A stretch of DNA of 48,931 bases from Prevotellaceae bacterium UBA2744 (GTDB taxonomy: Bacteria; Bacteroidota; Bacteroidia; Bacteroidales; Bacteroidaceae), in NCBI GenBank assembly GCA_002353575.1, contig DEJQ01000022.1, positions 75,788-124,718 on the forward strand, given 5' to 3'. Shown in pieces: positions 17,184-24,166 of the stretch (positions are counted from its first letter, which is position 1; each line of letters opens with the position of its first letter). The translations under genes and the position numbers were made by a program. Below the pieces are notes generated by a model. That model was not told the origin of the DNA and searched no databases. It saw only the letters and a list, made by a program, of their open reading frames with translations.

Positions 17184-18140
17184 TGATCTCCACGCCCGGG
17201 TGCGCTCGCGTATGTTCTCGCGCAGGCAGTCGCTATAGAGCCAAGGTTCGCAACTGTGGATGTCGCCTACGTTGAGGAATCCCTTGTATGGACGATATTC
17301 TGAGGCACTGTAGTTTGTGGCTACGATGACGTGGTGGGCAGTGTCGAGATGCACCTGAATGGTGTCATGGAGTGTAGCGGGACGTTCGTCAGTGCGCCAG
17401 TTGACAGGGTTGATGGCGATACAGGAATTAGAGATTACGGGATTGATGTATTTCACGTCTTTGACCGTATTGTAACAGATGGTTACTCCTGTATCGTCAG
17501 CACCCTGTGCTGGTATTATATGGCTGGTCTGCTCCATATCGCGAGGGGTTACCTTATAACCGAGGACATAGGCTGCGGCAAGGTGACTGAAAGTGTCGTC
17601 GTCGATATATTTGAGCAGTTGCACTACGGCATAGCCTCCCTGACTGAAGCCGGCTATTATGAGTGGGCGACGCGGGTCGCGCATACGCAGGAATTCGTCA
17701 AAGGCGAGTTGAATGTCGTGCATTGAAAGCCGTTCCCAACTGTTGATGGTATCTTCATTGCAGGTCATCCATCCTTCCATTGTCATGTGGCGGTAGTAGG
17801 GGGCGTAGAAGTTATTGCTGGGTGACATGAAGGCAGCGATGCGGTTCATCTCTTTCGCCATTCGCTGCCGGTGGAGAGGATTCCATACGTCGGCATAGTG
17901 GCAGAGGGAGCCGTCGGTCGTGTGCCAGTCTTCCTCCCACGTAGATACTATATAGAATATGTCGGCTCCGGTGTCGGTGGTGTCGCCCATAGCCGTTATC
18001 CACATGTCGCCCGAGGTGTAGTCAGGCGGAGCGGGTATATGGAGTCGTATGCTGTCGGAATGGCTGGGCTCGAGAGCCTGTGCAAAGGTTATGCTTGCGG
18101 AGAGCAGCAGCAATAGTAAGTTTGCAATTTTAAGTTTCAT
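17169..18140 (-). CDS. Secreted DUF3089-type alpha/beta hydrolase
   Basis: A 323-residue protein with a signal peptide (cleavage near TFA-QA). LIIAGFSQGGYAVVQLL contains the nucleophile elbow G-F-S-Q-G of alpha/beta hydrolases, and the spacing and DIFYIVSTWEEDW near the start fit the DUF3089 family, whose substrates are unknown. A His near the end (GDIHSCEPWLYSD) is a candidate triad member. It is convergent with the fructokinase gene, overlapping it by 15 bases, and has its own promoter. A role in fructan use is not implied. Confidence 0.75.
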   Translation of the reverse strand: MKLKIANLLLLLLSASITFAQALEPSHSDSIRLHIPAPPDYTSGDMWITAMGDTTDTGADIFYIVSTWEEDWHTTDGSLCHYADVWNPLHRQRMAKEMNRIAAFMSPSNNFYAPYYRHMTMEGWMTCNEDTINSWERLSMHDIQLAFDEFLRMRDPRRPLIIAGFSQGGYAVVQLLKYIDDDTFSHLAAAYVLGYKVTPRDMEQTSHIIPAQGADDTGVTICYNTVKDVKYINPVISNSCIAINPVNWRTDERPATLHDTIQVHLDTAHHVIVATNYSASEYRPYKGFLNVGDIHSCEPWLYSDCLRENIRERTRAWRSLLHE

Positions 18141-18165
18141 ATCAATAGCTAAATTTTTTACGTTG

Positions 18166-18201
18166 CAAAGATATGGATTTTATTTTTATGTCGTACCTTT
18201 G
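18166..18201. promoter_or_regulatory. Divergent promoter pair
   Basis: CAAAGATA at 18166-18173 is a minus-strand -7 box (TATCTTTG) for the DUF3089 gene. TACCTTTG at 18194-18201 is a plus-strand -7 box for the small gene starting at 18211. The two boxes are only 20 bp apart, so each occupies the other's -33 region and polymerase cannot easily use both at once. Confidence 0.6.
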
Positions 18202-18210
18202 TAGTCATAA

Positions 18211-18540
18211 ATGAATAAACTGGTAAGACATATTGTTTCGGTGTGGGCACTGTTGTGTCTGTTGACTACGGGTTCTTCCCTGGCTGTTGCTGCAGAGAGG
18301 GGAAATGATGTAGGCAGCCGACAACAGTCGTTGCAGAAGCAGGAACAGACCGGGACGTTTTTCTGCGAGCAACAGGAGCCGCTGACGGTGTTCGGCTCCC
18401 GGCAGACGCAGAGGGTAGGCTCGTCGCGAATTACTGGGTCGAGTGGTTCGAAAACGGGACGCAATGCCGGCAAGGGGATTGCATCTGTTATATATAACAA
18501 TATAAAATATGTGGTGCCATATGCGCAGACTATTTTGTAG
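18211..18540 (+). CDS. Small secreted protein of unknown function
   Basis: 109 residues: a signal peptide (MNKLVRHIVSVWALLCLL, cleavage near AVA-AE), then a Gln/Ser/Gly-rich, basic stretch (SSRITGSSGSKTGRNAGKG) and a short hydrophobic end. I recognise no family. The ATG lies only about 10 nt after the -7 box, so the transcript would be leaderless or nearly so, or the real start is further in. Composition is low-complexity and it may not be expressed as drawn. Confidence 0.45.
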   Translation: MNKLVRHIVSVWALLCLLTTGSSLAVAAERGNDVGSRQQSLQKQEQTGTFFCEQQEPLTVFGSRQTQRVGSSRITGSSGSKTGRNAGKGIASVIYNNIKYVVPYAQTIL

Positions 18541-18612
18541 TGGCACGATATGGCGGTTCTGTCTCCGCGAATGTATTATGTGATTGCGCTGAGACGGATT
18601 CTTTGTTAGATG

Positions 18613-18649
18613 AGGATTTGAATTTATCGGTGAAAGTGATTCAAATTCT
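18613..18649 (+). terminator. Hairpin between two small orphan genes
   Basis: AGGATTTGAAT pairs with ATTCAAATTCT over 11 positions (one G-T) around a 15-nt loop, followed by TATTT. It could be a weak terminator for the upstream gene or a leader structure for the next. The T run is poor. Confidence 0.4.
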
Positions 18650-18681
18650 TATTTAACAACATACAAAACAGAATAATTTTT

Positions 18682-19068
18682 ATGGCAAATATAAAAAATA
18701 TGCGGATGGCTGCTGCTGTCTGCACAAATCCACATATAGAGTTAAGTTCAAAGTTTATAGGATTGCGCACAGTAGTGAAATATACTCCGACCAATAGTGT
18801 CTGTGAGGTGAAATATTACGAGTATTCGGTGGCGGACGGGAATCGTTTGTGTGACATATTGAAGAGTCCGGACAAGGCAGGTGATGATTTTCATCCGGTG
18901 CCTATTGTAAATGGACATTACAGAGTGGAAATCTGTATGGCTGAGGATTATTCATTCCTGGCAGTAAATCCGATGCGCTATTCTATGTTGGGGTACCAGC
19001 CGATAGAGGAGCCGATGGTGTTTGAGGGCGCAGAGGCGGAGATGCTGTGTGGGCTGTTTGTAAACTGA
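18682..19068 (+). CDS. Hypothetical 128-residue cytoplasmic protein
   Basis: No signal peptide or membrane segment. The protein starts MANIKNMRMAAAVCTNPHIE, is mixed alpha/beta in look, contains KYYEYSVADGNRLCD and ends in MLCGLFVN. I recognise no family. Base composition matches its neighbours, and it is followed by the promoter of tRNA-Arg. It begins 33 nt after the hairpin that closes the previous gene. Probably a real gene given its length and protein-like composition. Confidence 0.55.
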   Translation: MANIKNMRMAAAVCTNPHIELSSKFIGLRTVVKYTPTNSVCEVKYYEYSVADGNRLCDILKSPDKAGDDFHPVPIVNGHYRVEICMAEDYSFLAVNPMRYSMLGYQPIEEPMVFEGAEAEMLCGLFVN

Positions 19069-19143
19069 TAGTCGATTCGAAGCTCAGGGCGAAGGTATAA
19101 ACAGAGAAAAAATAGAATTGGCGGGGAAAAATATGTGAGTTTA

Positions 19144-19175
19144 TTTTGCCAGTTCGGAAAATGTTTGTACCTTCG
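19144..19175 (+). promoter_or_regulatory. Promoter upstream of tRNA-Arg
   Basis: TTTTG at 19144-19148 and TACCTTCG at 19168-19175 are 19 nt apart, a good Bacteroidetes -33/-7 pair. The predicted 5' extension before the mature tRNA is about 75-80 nt. Confidence 0.6.
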
Positions 19176-19256
19176 CACCCGCAAAATGCATGGGAGTACC
19201 CTGTGCTATTGGTTCAGTGCCTTTGTAGTAGGGCATCTGAGCGATTCGGAAAGGAT

Positions 19257-19331
19257 GGTCCGGTAGCTCAGTTGGATTAGAGCAACAGCCTTCTAAGCTG
19301 TGGGTCAAGGGTTCGAATCCCTTCCGGATCA
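19257..19331 (+). tRNA. tRNA-Arg(TCT)
   Basis: A full cloverleaf can be drawn: acceptor GGTCCGG/CCGGATC (one G-T pair), D arm GCTC...GAGC, anticodon stem ACAGC/GCTGT with loop CTTCTAA (anticodon TCT), T arm AAGGG-TTCGAAT-CCCTT, discriminator A. It reads AGA codons. CCA is not encoded. The last 16 bases plus the next one recur 119 nt downstream. Confidence 0.95.
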
Positions 19332-19332
19332 C
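19316..19332 (+). repeat. tRNA 3'-end direct repeat, copy 1
   Basis: AATCCCTTCCGGATCAC at the tRNA-Arg 3' end recurs exactly at 19435-19451. Such repeats are what site-specific integration into a tRNA leaves behind (att sites). Only 102 nt lie between the copies and no integrase is nearby. Confidence 0.7.
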
Positions 19333-19350
19333 GAAAATTTTACTTTAGGA

Positions 19351-19379
19351 AAAAACGAAAGCTTGCTTTTCGGATTTTT
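19351..19379 (+). terminator. Terminator after tRNA-Arg
   Basis: CGAAAGC and GCTTTTCG form a short stem (one bulge) extended by flanking A and T runs, with TTTTT directly after. Confidence 0.55.
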
Positions 19380-19434
19380 AATAAAGGAAAAGATTCGAGT
19401 GACTGCCCGTGGCAGGGCAGGGATGTCGGAACGA

Positions 19435-19451
19435 AATCCCTTCCGGATCAC
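19435..19451 (+). repeat. tRNA 3'-end direct repeat, copy 2
   Basis: Exact 17-nt copy of the tRNA-Arg 3' end, preceded by sequence that does not fold as a tRNA. It is a candidate att scar or a remnant of a lost second tRNA; the interval holds no gene. Confidence 0.65.
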
Positions 19452-19606
19452 AAAAAATAAGAAACACCCCTTAATTTTCAAACACTTTGGCGGTTAGATG
19501 ATGTCAATTTCGCAAAAAGCGGGCATTGCGGGCTCGCAGATGTCGCTCTCCGTTTACCTTCTCCAAAAAGTTCAAAGAAAATTAAACAGAATAAAGAAAA
19601 ATAAAT

Positions 19607-19873
19607 ATGTCAAAAATTTGTCAGATTACAGGTAAGAGGTCTGTTGTGGGAAATAATGTGTCTCACTCTCTGCGACGCACTAAAAGACAGTTTAATGTCA
19701 ACCTGTTTACTAAGAAATTCTACTATGTAGAGGAAGATTGCTGGATTTATCTCAAGGTGAGTGCAGCAGGTCTGCGTATCATCAACCGTATCGGTCTTGA
19801 TAAAGCTATTCGCAACGCTCTCAATAAGGGCATTTTGGATATCAAGACTCTTGAGAACCAGGTGATTGGTTAA
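19607..19873 (+). CDS. rpmB: 50S ribosomal protein L28
   Basis: 88 residues. The start MSKICQITGKRSVVGNNVSHS is the typical bL28 N-terminus with CQITGK and the VSHS motif; KRQFNVNL and LRIINRIGLDKAIRNAL complete the family pattern. It belongs to the large ribosomal subunit. It heads the rpmB-rpmG-DUF4295 cluster, a gene order common in Bacteroidetes, with 29 nt to the next gene. No clear promoter box was found in the ~150 nt upstream; TACCTTCT near 19557 is the closest. Confidence 0.96.
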   Translation: MSKICQITGKRSVVGNNVSHSLRRTKRQFNVNLFTKKFYYVEEDCWIYLKVSAAGLRIINRIGLDKAIRNALNKGILDIKTLENQVIG

Positions 19874-19902
19874 CAAAAACGTAACGAAAGGAGAAAATCA
19901 TT

Positions 19903-20091
19903 ATGGCAAAGAAAGCTAAAGGTAATCGTGTACAGGTAATTCTTGAATGTACAGAAATGAAGGATAGCGGTCTTCCAGGCACATCACGTTATATCACTAC
20001 AAAGAACCGCAAGAACACTCCAGACCGTTTGGAGTTGAAGAAGTATAACCCAATCCTTAAGAGAATGACAGTTCATAAGGAGATTAAATAA
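19903..20091 (+). CDS. rpmG: 50S ribosomal protein L33
   Basis: 62 residues: MAKKAKGNRVQVILECTE, then SRYITTKNRKNTPDRLELKK and YNPILKRMTVHKEIK, the bL33 pattern in its long Bacteroidetes form. Only one Cys is present, so this is the zinc-free type. It lies between rpmB and the DUF4295 gene and is preceded by a purine-rich AGGAGAA. Confidence 0.96.
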   Translation: MAKKAKGNRVQVILECTEMKDSGLPGTSRYITTKNRKNTPDRLELKKYNPILKRMTVHKEIK

Positions 20092-20107
20092 AAAACAGTA
20101 AGATACT

Positions 20108-20260
20108 ATGGCAAAGAAAACAGTCGCTACACTTCAGAATAAGGACAGCCGTTCTTTTACTAAGGTGATAAAGATGTTCAAGTCTCCAAAGACTGGTGCA
20201 TACGCTTTTGACGAGAAGATGATTCCTGCCGATCAGGTAAAGGATTATCTGAAAAAATAA
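20108..20260 (+). CDS. DUF4295 small basic protein
   Basis: 50 residues, MAKKTVATLQNKDSRSFTKV at the start and DQVKDYLKK at the end, strongly basic. It starts 16 nt after rpmG and is followed by the cluster's terminator. Bacteroidetes genomes regularly carry such a DUF4295 gene directly after rpmG, which suggests a ribosome-linked role, but no function is established. It is too short for many gene callers. Confidence 0.88.
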   Translation: MAKKTVATLQNKDSRSFTKVIKMFKSPKTGAYAFDEKMIPADQVKDYLKK

Positions 20261-20292
20261 TCATAACGCATAGAATTTATGTATGAAGGAAG

Positions 20293-20322
20293 CCTCTCCA
20301 AAATTTTTGGGGAGGTTTTTTT
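20293..20322 (+). terminator. Terminator of the rpmB-rpmG-DUF4295 operon
   Basis: CCTCTCC pairs with GGGGAGG (one T-G), extended inward by AAAA/TTTT, followed by seven T. The T run also serves as part of the next promoter's -33 region. Confidence 0.85.
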
Positions 20323-20353
20323 GTGATATATAAATAAATATTTTGTACATTTG
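20320..20353 (+). promoter_or_regulatory. Promoter of ftsY
   Basis: TTTG at 20320-20323 and TACATTTG at 20346-20353 are 22 nt apart. Predicted transcription starts about 35 nt before the ftsY ATG. Confidence 0.65.
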
Positions 20354-20394
20354 CGCCTTATAGTATATGTATTTCATAGAAACTCAATAAGGAA

Positions 20395-21348
20395 ATGGGA
20401 TTTTTTGATTTTTTCTCTAAACAAAAGAAAGAAACCTTGGACGAGGGCTTGTCGAAAACGAAGGAAAGTGTTTTCGGTAAGATAGCACGTGCAGTAGCCG
20501 GGAAATCAACGGTTGATGAGGATGTACTGGATAACTTGGAGGAGGTGTTGGTAACCAGCGATGTGGGTGTGGAGACTACTCTGAACATCATCAAGAGGAT
20601 TGAGGAACGTGTTGCCAGGGATAAGTATGTGAACACAAGTGAACTGAATAGCATCTTACGCGATGAGATTGCCTCGCTCCTGACGGAGAATAATACGGAT
20701 GATACAGACGGATTTGAACTCCCTTCAGACCATAAACCGTATGTGATACTCGTAGTAGGTGTGAACGGCGTTGGCAAGACAACTACGATAGGTAAACTGG
20801 CGTGGCAATTCAAGCAGGCTGGCAAAAAGGTATATCTGGGTGCTGCCGACACATTCCGAGCCGCAGCTGTGGAACAGATAGAGATATGGGGCGAAAGGGT
20901 AGGTGTGCCGGTAGTGAAGCAACAGATGGGCAGTGACCCTGCTGCTGTGGCATTCGATGCTGTCAGTTCGGCAAAGGCAAACGGAGCTGATGTGGTGATT
21001 ATAGATACTGCAGGACGACTGCATAATAAGATAGGACTTATGAACGAGTTGACGAAGATTCGTAACTCCGTGAAGAAAGTAGTGGATACGGCTCCGGACG
21101 ATGTGTTGCTGGTACTCGATGGTTCTACAGGACAGAATGCCTTTGAACAGGCAAAGCAGTTTACGAAGGCTACGGAGGTGACGTCGATGGCTATAACGAA
21201 ACTCGATGGTACAGCCAAGGGCGGTGTGGTGATTGGTATCAGCGACCAATTCAAGATTCCTGTCAAGTACATAGGGCTGGGTGAGGGTATGGAAGACCTG
21301 CAGCCGTTTAACCGTAAGGCATTCGTGAACTCTCTCTTTGGTGAATAA
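20395..21348 (+). CDS. ftsY: Signal recognition particle receptor FtsY
   Basis: A 317-residue SRP receptor GTPase that docks ribosome-SRP complexes at the inner membrane. The N-terminus MGFFDFFSK is a short amphipathic membrane-targeting helix, with no long acidic A domain. The N domain (LDNLEEVLVTSDVGVETT) is followed by the G domain: GVNGVGKTTTIGKLA (P-loop K128), DTAGR, TKLDGTAKGG and GLGEGMEDLQPF at the end. Length is normal for a short FtsY. rimO follows after 19 nt. Confidence 0.96.
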   Translation: MGFFDFFSKQKKETLDEGLSKTKESVFGKIARAVAGKSTVDEDVLDNLEEVLVTSDVGVETTLNIIKRIEERVARDKYVNTSELNSILRDEIASLLTENNTDDTDGFELPSDHKPYVILVVGVNGVGKTTTIGKLAWQFKQAGKKVYLGAADTFRAAAVEQIEIWGERVGVPVVKQQMGSDPAAVAFDAVSSAKANGADVVIIDTAGRLHNKIGLMNELTKIRNSVKKVVDTAPDDVLLVLDGSTGQNAFEQAKQFTKATEVTSMAITKLDGTAKGGVVIGISDQFKIPVKYIGLGEGMEDLQPFNRKAFVNSLFGE

Positions 21349-21367
21349 AAGCTGTGGCTGGGACGGA

Positions 21368-22666
21368 ATGAAGAGAAACTCTATTGATATAATTACGCTG
21401 GGCTGTTCGAAGAATCTGGTGGATTCGGAGAGGCTGATCCGCCAGCTGGAACTGAACGGCTACATAGTGAGGCACGATCCTAAGGAGGTAAAAGCCGAGA
21501 TTGTGGTGGTGAATACTTGTGGCTTTATTGCCGACGCAAAAGAAGAGAGTATCAATATGATACTGGAACTTGGTGAGGCAAAACAGGAAGGGAAAATCAG
21601 GCAGCTTTATGTGATGGGGTGCTTGTCGGAAAGATATTTTGATGAACTCGGAAAGGAAATCCCAGAGGTCGATAAGTTCTATGGAAAGTTTAACTGGACA
21701 GAGTTAATAAGTGATTTGGGAAAGACTTACGACGAGAAACGCGAGGATGAACGACATTTGACTACTCCGAAGCATTATGCCTATGTGAAGATAGCAGAGG
21801 GGTGTGACCGCCAATGTGCGTACTGTTCGATTCCTATCATTACGGGAACGTTCAAGAGCAGACCTATGGAGAGGATTGTGGCTGAGGTGGAGCAACTGGT
21901 GGCAGAGGGTGTGAAGGAATTCCAAATTATAGCCCAGGAGATTACATTCTATGGCATAGACCTGTACGGAAAGCAGATGATTGCCGAACTTGTGCGCAGG
22001 ATAAGTGATGTGAAGGGAGTGAAGTGGATCCGTCTGCATTATGCATACCCTACGCATTTCCCATACGAATTGCTGGAGGTGATGAGAGAGAGGGATAATG
22101 TGTGCAAGTATCTTGATATAGCTCTGCAGCATATCAACGATAAGGTACTGGAGAATATGCAACGCCATATCGACAGCAGGCAGACAAAGGAACTGATAGA
22201 GAGAATAAGAAGAGAAGTGCCAGGCATTTGCCTGAGAACCACCCTTATGGTAGGATTTCCAGGGGAGGGCGAGGAAGAATTCGAAGAACTGAAGGATTTC
22301 GTGCGTTGGGCGAAATTCGATCGCATGGGAGCCTTTGCATACAGTGAGGAAGACGGTACACCGGCTGCCAGAATGTACGAGGACGAGGTGTCGGAGGAGG
22401 TGAAGCAGCAGCGACTGTCGGACTTGATGGCACTGCAGCAGGATATATCTGCCGAGGTGCAAGCAGGGAAGATTGGTAGTGTGGAACGAGTAATAATAGA
22501 TAGAAAAGAGGGTGATTATTATGTGGGGCGCACTCAGTACGACTCACCCGAAGTGGATCCCGAGGTGCTGGTTCCAGCAAGCGGAGGTATGCTGCGCATA
22601 GGCAATTTCTATAACGTTCGCATTACCGATGCAGATGACTTCGACCTCTATGGAAATAGAATTTAA
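21368..22666 (+). CDS. rimO: Ribosomal protein S12 methylthiotransferase RimO
   Basis: A 432-residue radical SAM enzyme that adds a methylthio group to the conserved Asp of ribosomal protein S12. The N-terminal domain starts MKRNSIDIITLGCSKNLVDS with the first cluster Cys; further Cys lie in VVNTCGF and VMGCLSERY. The radical SAM motif is EGCDRQCAYCSIP. TTLMVGFPGEGEEEF is a conserved SAM-region motif, and the C-terminal ~65 residues are a TRAM domain. An in-frame TTG 30 nt upstream would overlap ftsY; the ATG is preferred because RimO proteins start right before this motif. Confidence 0.95.
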   Translation: MKRNSIDIITLGCSKNLVDSERLIRQLELNGYIVRHDPKEVKAEIVVVNTCGFIADAKEESINMILELGEAKQEGKIRQLYVMGCLSERYFDELGKEIPEVDKFYGKFNWTELISDLGKTYDEKREDERHLTTPKHYAYVKIAEGCDRQCAYCSIPIITGTFKSRPMERIVAEVEQLVAEGVKEFQIIAQEITFYGIDLYGKQMIAELVRRISDVKGVKWIRLHYAYPTHFPYELLEVMRERDNVCKYLDIALQHINDKVLENMQRHIDSRQTKELIERIRREVPGICLRTTLMVGFPGEGEEEFEELKDFVRWAKFDRMGAFAYSEEDGTPAARMYEDEVSEEVKQQRLSDLMALQQDISAEVQAGKIGSVERVIIDRKEGDYYVGRTQYDSPEVDPEVLVPASGGMLRIGNFYNVRITDADDFDLYGNRI

Positions 22667-22688
22667 ACAATAAAACTATATATACATC

Positions 22689-22961
22689 ATGAACAATCGT
22701 GCTTTTATCGATCGTATGGCGAAGAAACTGAACGGTGACGTTGGCGAACTGCAGCAGCAGGTGGATGTCTTTGTGCAGATTTTACTATCTCAGGTAAATG
22801 CCGGCAATTCTGTCACTATCAAAAACTTCGGAGCGTTTGAACAGAAAACCAAAGCTGAACGGAAGATTTACAATCCTACGACAAAGACTTTTAACGTGAT
22901 TCCTTCAAGACAAACTGTTGGATTCAAGATGGGTGCTGCTCTGAAGGAGAAGGTGCAGTAA
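22689..22961 (+). CDS. HU/IHF-family DNA-binding protein
   Basis: 90 residues with the HU/IHF fold: two N-terminal helices (FIDRMAKKLNGDVGELQQQV), GNSVTIKNFGAFEQKTKAER as the body strands and RKIYNPTTKTFNVIPSRQTV as the DNA-embracing arm. PS rather than PA before the arm end is a common variation. It would bend DNA and compact the nucleoid. It begins 22 nt after rimO and is followed 35 nt later by a second HU-type gene fused to a membrane segment. Confidence 0.92.
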   Translation: MNNRAFIDRMAKKLNGDVGELQQQVDVFVQILLSQVNAGNSVTIKNFGAFEQKTKAERKIYNPTTKTFNVIPSRQTVGFKMGAALKEKVQ

Positions 22962-22996
22962 CCAAAGTGATATTCATGTAAAAACGAAACGAAGTT

Positions 22997-23962
22997 ATGG
23001 ATAAATTGACAATACAGAATATTATCGATGCCTTTGCTGCTGAGACTGGAGTTACGAAAAAAATAGCTGACGGTTTTGGCCGCACGTTTTTCGAGGTAAT
23101 CGTTGAGGGTCTGAAAGAAGACGGACTGGTAAAGATTAACGGTCTGGGTACGTTCAAGGTGGTAAGCGTGGCCGACCGCGAGAGTGTAAACGTGAATAAC
23201 GGAGAGCGCATTGTCATAGAGGGATATAAGAAGGTGACGTTCACTCCGGCTGATTCAGTTTCCGATGTGTCGGAAGTGACAGCTACGATACAGAAGAAGG
23301 TGAAGAAGGCTGCTGCGAAGAAAACGAAACCTGCCCCAAAGGAGGAGGTGAAGGAAGAAACAATAGTGGAACAGCCAAATCAATTCGGCGGAATCGACAG
23401 CGTTATATCTACTCCTGAGTCGGTGAAGGTGGCTAAGAATGCAGTGAAAGAGGAGGTGGTTCAGGTTGCAGAAAGGGTGGAATCTGTTGTTGCTCAGGCA
23501 GCAGAAAAGATAGAGACGGTTGTGGCTCCGATTGCTGAGAAGGTAGAGCCGTCTAAGGAGGAAGATAAACCGGTTGAGACTCAGAATGCAGTTGAAACAC
23601 CAAAGCCGGCGAAGACTGGTAAGGGGGGCGTGCTCTTGAAATGGCTGCTAATCCTTGTTGCAGTAGCAATCTGTGTGTTGCTGGCCGTGAAGTTTTGTTG
23701 TGGTAGTCAAGAGAAAGTTACAGAACCAGCCGGACCCGTAGAACCTGTTAAGCCTGCAGAACCAGCGGAAGAACAACCTGTAGCAGAGCAGCCGAAGGAT
23801 ACCGTAGAATATAAAACCTATGTGATGCAGTCTGGAGACTTCCTGGCAAAAATCTCGCGTGATTTTTACGGTACGAAAGACTCTGTGGCTTCCATCATAC
23901 GTTTGAACAAAATTACCAATCCTGACAGTATTGAAGTGGGCGCAGTCCTGCTGATGCCATAA
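22997..23962 (+). CDS. HU-type DNA-binding domain - membrane segment - LysM fusion
   Basis: 321 residues in four parts. Residues 1-90 are an HU-like domain (LTIQNIIDAFAAETGVTKK; GLVKINGLGTFKVV; VTFTPADS). Residues about 95-210 are a Lys/Ala then Glu/Val-rich linker with coiled-coil-like repeats (AERVESVVAQAAEKIETVV). Residues about 216-236 are one membrane segment (WLLILVAVAICVLLAVKF). After a Pro/Glu-rich stretch, residues about 272-321 look like a LysM module (YVMQSGDFLAKISRDFYG; IIRLNKI; VGAVLLMP). Lys residues just before the segment put the N-terminus in the cytoplasm and LysM in the periplasm. Inferred role: linking chromosomal DNA to peptidoglycan. HU domains joined to membrane and wall-binding (SPOR) domains are known in Bacteroidetes, so the general idea has precedent; this protein's function is untested. 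A strong terminator follows. Confidence 0.88.
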   Translation: MDKLTIQNIIDAFAAETGVTKKIADGFGRTFFEVIVEGLKEDGLVKINGLGTFKVVSVADRESVNVNNGERIVIEGYKKVTFTPADSVSDVSEVTATIQKKVKKAAAKKTKPAPKEEVKEETIVEQPNQFGGIDSVISTPESVKVAKNAVKEEVVQVAERVESVVAQAAEKIETVVAPIAEKVEPSKEEDKPVETQNAVETPKPAKTGKGGVLLKWLLILVAVAICVLLAVKFCCGSQEKVTEPAGPVEPVKPAEPAEEQPVAEQPKDTVEYKTYVMQSGDFLAKISRDFYGTKDSVASIIRLNKITNPDSIEVGAVLLMP

Positions 23963-23988
23963 GACTTCTGAATTTACTCATAAATAAT

Positions 23989-24033
23989 AAGCCTTTTTTG
24001 TGCCGAATGTTATCTTAGGTGCAGAAAGGGCTT
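23989..24033 (+). terminator. Terminator after the HU-LysM gene
   Basis: AAGCCTTTTTTGTGC pairs with GTGCAGAAAGGGCTT over 15 positions, several of them G-T, around a 15-nt loop, followed by TTCTGTTTC. It separates the HU genes from the moxR operon. Confidence 0.65.
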
Positions 24034-24128
24034 TCTGTTTCATTTAAAATGTCTTAAAATAAAGGGATGTCAACCTTTTTTAGCTTATTTTAAATATCTG
24101 TTGTATGTCGGGTATAGTACGAAAGTCG

Positions 24129-24136
24129 TAATTTTG
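24129..24136 (+). promoter_or_regulatory. Putative -7 box of the moxR/bat operon
   Basis: TAATTTTG lies 30 nt before the moxR ATG; the -33 region is weak (TTG at 24101). All genes to 33270 are on the same strand with gaps under 40 nt, so this may drive the whole operon. Confidence 0.5.
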
Positions 24137-24166
24137 CAGTCAAATAATAAATCAAAACAAAAAGAT

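Noticed and set aside
19380..19451. Possible second tRNA ending in the duplicated 17 nt
   Set aside because: Upstream bases do not form an acceptor partner, D arm or anticodon arm; only the 3' end is repeated.
19300..19497. 65-codon plus frame across the tRNA-Arg 3' end and its repeat
   Set aside because: It runs through the tRNA and its terminator; composition is not protein-like.
21338..21367. Upstream TTG start for rimO overlapping ftsY
   Set aside because: The added residues are unlike any RimO N-terminus; the ATG directly precedes the conserved motif.
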